Of a stretch of DNA of 64,000 nt, positions 1 through 64,000 are shown one piece after another. This DNA is from Amblyomma americanum. Taxonomy: Eukaryota; Arthropoda; Arachnida; Ixodida; Ixodidae. Location: assembly GCF_052857255.1 (NCBI RefSeq), contig NC_135497.1:182354777-182418776 (forward strand). Reading direction: 5' to 3'. The position numbers and the translations under genes are program-made. The notes under the pieces are model-generated. The model was given only the letters and a program-made list of their open reading frames with translations. It did not search any database and was not told where the DNA came from. Numbering within the stretch: the stretch's first letter is position 1; each line of letters opens with the position of its first letter.

Positions 1-76
<76 letters not shown>

Positions 77-118
77 GCACGCACGCACGCACACACGCAC
101 GTACGCGCGAGCACACAC
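1..118. repeat. (CA)n microsatellite
   Basis: CA dinucleotides begin at base 1, so the array continues left of the window. It becomes interrupted by CG and GCAC variants after about base 72. Confidence 0.98.
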
Positions 119-927
119 ACACGAGATGCCACTGCCGCAGCACCGAATATTCGTTTCAGCTATTTCCCGACAATGCGGCACAATAGCACAGTTGTCCTAC
201 ACCTTGCTGTATAGGAGACGTGTTTAATAGTTTACTCTTTCTACCGTCGCATCCCTTCGTCATACCTAGACACGGAAACTCCAACCGTCAATTAAGTTGT
301 CTGTCTCCGACGTGGACATGAGATAAGCATCGGTGAAAGCACCACCTTTTCCTCTCGAGATGAAGGACGTTTATGAGCGAAGCTCTGTTCGTCTTGAGGT
401 CTCCTGCAAGAGTGCTTCTTTCGTGGTGTCTTCTTTTTCTCGAAGCTAATATTGCTCATTTGCGGGGCGTTATGAATTTATTCAACCGCATTGCGCAGCC
501 ACCTCATCGCGCTTGCGTAGTCCAATAGCACTGGGGTATCCTGATTTGTAGACGAATCTTAGTACTGCTATAACAATAGTTCAAAGAAAGAAAGAAAGCA
601 CTCTGACCCAGTTTCATGTTCACAAATACGTTTGAATGCTTTACCCATTTCACCCTCAGTGTTTGTGCGCGCGCGCGTGTGTGTCGCGCGTGGGCGCAGT
701 GTGTGTTTGCGTGAATAAGCAGATTCAGACATTCATGTCCCCCTTCACATATAAATGAAGAAGAAATGGATGGAAGATTCGGGGTCTTTTTCGACTATAT
801 TCGAAAGCAGCTGAAAGGCGACCGTATATAGAGTTATTTGCAGCATTCTGAAGAGGAGCGAAAGGATGATGTGACTAAGCAAGGCACGTTCAACGAATGG
901 AGTATCTAACTGCCTTTGTTGTTGCAG
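119..927 (+). other. Intron sequence left of transporter exon A
   Basis: This is AT-balanced, non-coding sequence with a short AAAG run near 583..598 and GT/CG-rich simple sequence near 660..705. I searched it for the TM1 to TM3 exons expected just upstream of exon A and saw none. Nothing else is recognised. Confidence 0.6.
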
Positions 928-61590
<60,663 letters not shown>

Positions 61591-64000
61591 ATGTGCAAAA
61601 CAGCCGGTTCTGCCTGTAATTCCAAGACACTACACAGGCTTATTAACTAAAATGAAGAAACATTGTGTTTGGATACATTGTGACGAATGACAACAGCAAG
61701 GCGAGAACTGGCGTATGTAGGCTTCTAGGCAAGTGGGCCAATTTTCACGAGGACCAGAACACATTTATTAACCGCCAGTATTCTGAAGAAGGTATCGCGA
61801 AAATTGTATTTTTGTATGTGCTAAAGACTTAATTTTAACGGACATGATGAACTGGAGGAATGAGGTCAAAGTTCATCGATGAAACAAGGAGAGTGACAGC
61901 TGTAAACTTATTCCTTTCATGCCATAAATCTGTATTCATTTGCCGCTTCCATCAGTCTTGGGTTAGTGCTCTGCGGCATCGCTTATTATATTTGTGGACT
62001 GACATAGCAGTGGAAGATGTCTTGATAAAACAAAGTGTATTTGTGGGCCTCTATTTCGTGACGTCAATAACTTAAAGAGCATAGGGAACCTTGATAAACA
62101 GTCCATACTTGCTGGACTGTCATCTGCTTGTGATATCGCTTCGAGTATAAGGGCAGGATAAGTTTGGAGCAAGAAAAACGGCTTGAAAGAGAAAACAGGA
62201 AGGAAAGAAGCGACAAACACAGCGCCGAACTTACAACTAAATGTGTTTCATGCGACGTCTCAATGAACACAGAAAGCATACAGCACAACTTGAAAACACC
62301 AAAATCAAATACCCTTATCATCACTCCTACTGGTCCGTATCTAAAAAGGCTATCTCTTTCCTGGATAAGCAAACAGAAGGAATGCTCTTGTCACTTGCCA
62401 CCTCTATCCACTATCCTATATCCACAAAATAGGTGACAAGTGCCTGAGTGTCTTTCTGTTTGCTTATCAAAGAAAGAGATAGTTCTTAGATATGGACCTG
62501 TAGGAGTGATGAGAATGGTATTTGATATTGTTGTTGCCTTTAGGTTGTGCTGTATGCTTTGTGTGTTCATTGCGATGTCGCATGAAATGCACTAGGTTTT
62601 AAGTTCGGCACGGTTTTCGGCGCGGTGTCTGTCGCTCCTTTCTTTCCTGTCTCGTCTTTCATGCCGCATTTCTTGCTTTAATGATGAACCGACTAGCCCA
62701 GCCATCCTCTCTCTTGAGGACAAGATTGAAACGTGCTTTTAACTTCTGGTCTCATGTGCACTCGCAGGCTTGAGTAGGACGTCTGCTGGGTGGAACGGGC
62801 AGGTATACCCCCCCCCCCCCTTCCCCAAATTAAAAGCATACAGCCCAAGGGTTTTGCTTGTGAGGCCTGCTGTATGCCTGGTTATGCATCCTCAGCGACT
62901 GTAACGTCTCGAAAGAAAAATGGCTTCGCGTCCTAAGTCCTCCCAAACTTTGGACTTGTAGGTGTGCTAGGGAGCCCCGCTGAACAGCTTAGAAGGAAAC
63001 CCCTTGGGCTTTATATTTTTGATGGGGGCTGTACAATTCTCTAAATGGCCGTGAAGCTGTGTGCCTGCGCCTCGTATGCAGGAATGGCGTGGCGAGGAGT
63101 GCCAGCATATTGTACGTTTTGGCTTTCTCCCTAACCAACCATTTCACAATCTGTGGGGCTGCTTCGACCGCTTGTTAATTCTGTCGATGCAGATAGCTTC
63201 GTATACGACGTTGCGTAATCCGGGTTTCTCTGATAACGATTCATATCGCGTAAATGTCGTGTTCGCTGTCGACCGTGAAAAGGCCTGTTTGTGCAGTGTT
63301 ATTCCTTCCATTGTGTCGTCTCTGGGTTTTATAAACTTAATAGTGGAATGGTAGACGTCTTGAATCTAGAGAACAAATATGCTCCGGGCTCAACGCGCCA
63401 GGAAATAAGTTTATTCAGTATACCATGAGCATCGTTATCAGCCCCTAGTACATTTCGCATGTTGTGAAAAATTCCAACCTCAGAGCTGTTCTTGCGGCTA
63501 CAAAGTTGCACCTACGCATGCTGTCTCCTTATGAAGAAAATAGGTTGCTCTAGTTACAACAACAATTACCTTCCCCTTTTTTAGTGTTCATTTTCCAGAA
63601 GAGATAGCAGGACACGTGATATTGGTTATTTTGCATTTATGTAATGGTATTATGCATAAACTTAGTCACTCTTCAGAAAACATGTAACATTAGCCACCCG
63701 TTTCATGGTTCACAAGGTAACGTAAAACAGCTATTTCGGCTGGCGAACACATTCCATATTTTGAATATACAAAATGCTTGCGTTTTCAAGAAGCTTGTAG
63801 GCAAAACAAACTCTCCAGTGCACATAACTTGTGTAAATAGCTTAAGTTTGTTGGGCTACTGCGCTGAGGGAAAGCGCATTTTCGAAATTCTAAAAACTGA
63901 TATGGATATTACTTACAATGGGCTACACAGCTCTCTGTAATTAAGAAGACTAAAGATAATAGTAACAAAGTTAACTATTCAATATTTGTTAACCAGCCTG
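61591..64000 (+). other. Transporter 3' UTR and downstream flank
   Basis: No AATAAA is evident soon after the stop. The ATTAAA variant occurs at 62829..62834, after a C run (62808..62820), but its use is unproven, so the 3' UTR end is unknown. A large inverted repeat (62190..62660) lies inside. From 62840 to 64000 I see AT-rich sequence and no further gene. Confidence 0.5.
62190..62660. repeat. Large imperfect inverted repeat (about 210-230 bp arms)
   Basis: Left arm about 62190..62400 and right arm about 62431..62660. Shared blocks in inverted order include GAACACA(G/C)AAAGCATACAGC, CATCACTCCTAC(T/A)GGTCC and GATAAGCAAACAGAA. The arms differ by scattered substitutions and small gaps. The outer blocks (GCGACA(A/G)ACAC(A/C)GCGCCG) resemble the non-coding end of the Penelope-like fragment at 39875, so both arms may derive from such an element. 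Confidence 0.85.

Overview
The window looks like hard-tick (Ixodida, probably metastriate) nuclear DNA. The main evidence is many copies of a tRNA-derived SINE that matches the tick Ruka family as I remember it, plus several LINE clades, a Penelope-like fragment, TIR elements, long microsatellites and introns of 2 to 24 kb. There is no operon structure.

One host gene runs left to right through almost the whole window. Ten coding exons can be joined in a single consistent frame from 928 to the stop codon at 61588..61590. They encode the last 359 or so residues of an SLC7 light-chain amino-acid transporter (L-type/y+L-type, LAT1/y+LAT-like). The joined part runs from just before TM4, through TM5 to TM12, to a cytosolic tail. 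Exons are at 928..1003, 17920..18045, 20865..20961, 25503..25547, 27423..27546, 29664..29767, 31845..31941, 34667..34816, 58806..58983 and 61508..61590. TM1 to TM3, the start codon and the promoter must lie upstream of base 1. The visible protein lacks the cysteine that usually links such light chains to the SLC3 heavy chain. The first visible exon also has no good GT donor in the position that aligns best.

The rest is intron and 3' flank filled with mobile elements. Intron 928-17920 (about 17 kb) holds an RTE-like LINE tail, a hairpin-ended element with a small STPR-like ORF and its own TATA box, a pogo/Tigger transposase remnant, a MITE, a composite SINE, Ruka copies and an I-like LINE end. 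Smaller introns hold Ruka copies and microsatellites. Intron 34817-58805 (24 kb) is a nest of transposons: Ruka copies, an RTE fragment, three I-like LINE fragments plus an ORF1+endonuclease remnant, a Penelope-like GIY-YIG remnant, a tRNA-SINE, an internally deleted CR1/L2-like LINE, a perfect 37-bp hairpin, a 36-bp tandem repeat and a tRNA-SINE dimer with inverted ends inside a TA microsatellite. The 3' flank holds a large inverted repeat.

I see no convincing multi-gene system. The most unusual items are the STPR-ORF element, the inverted-ended tRNA-SINE dimer, the 37-bp hairpin, the 3' inverted repeat and the odd features of the transporter.
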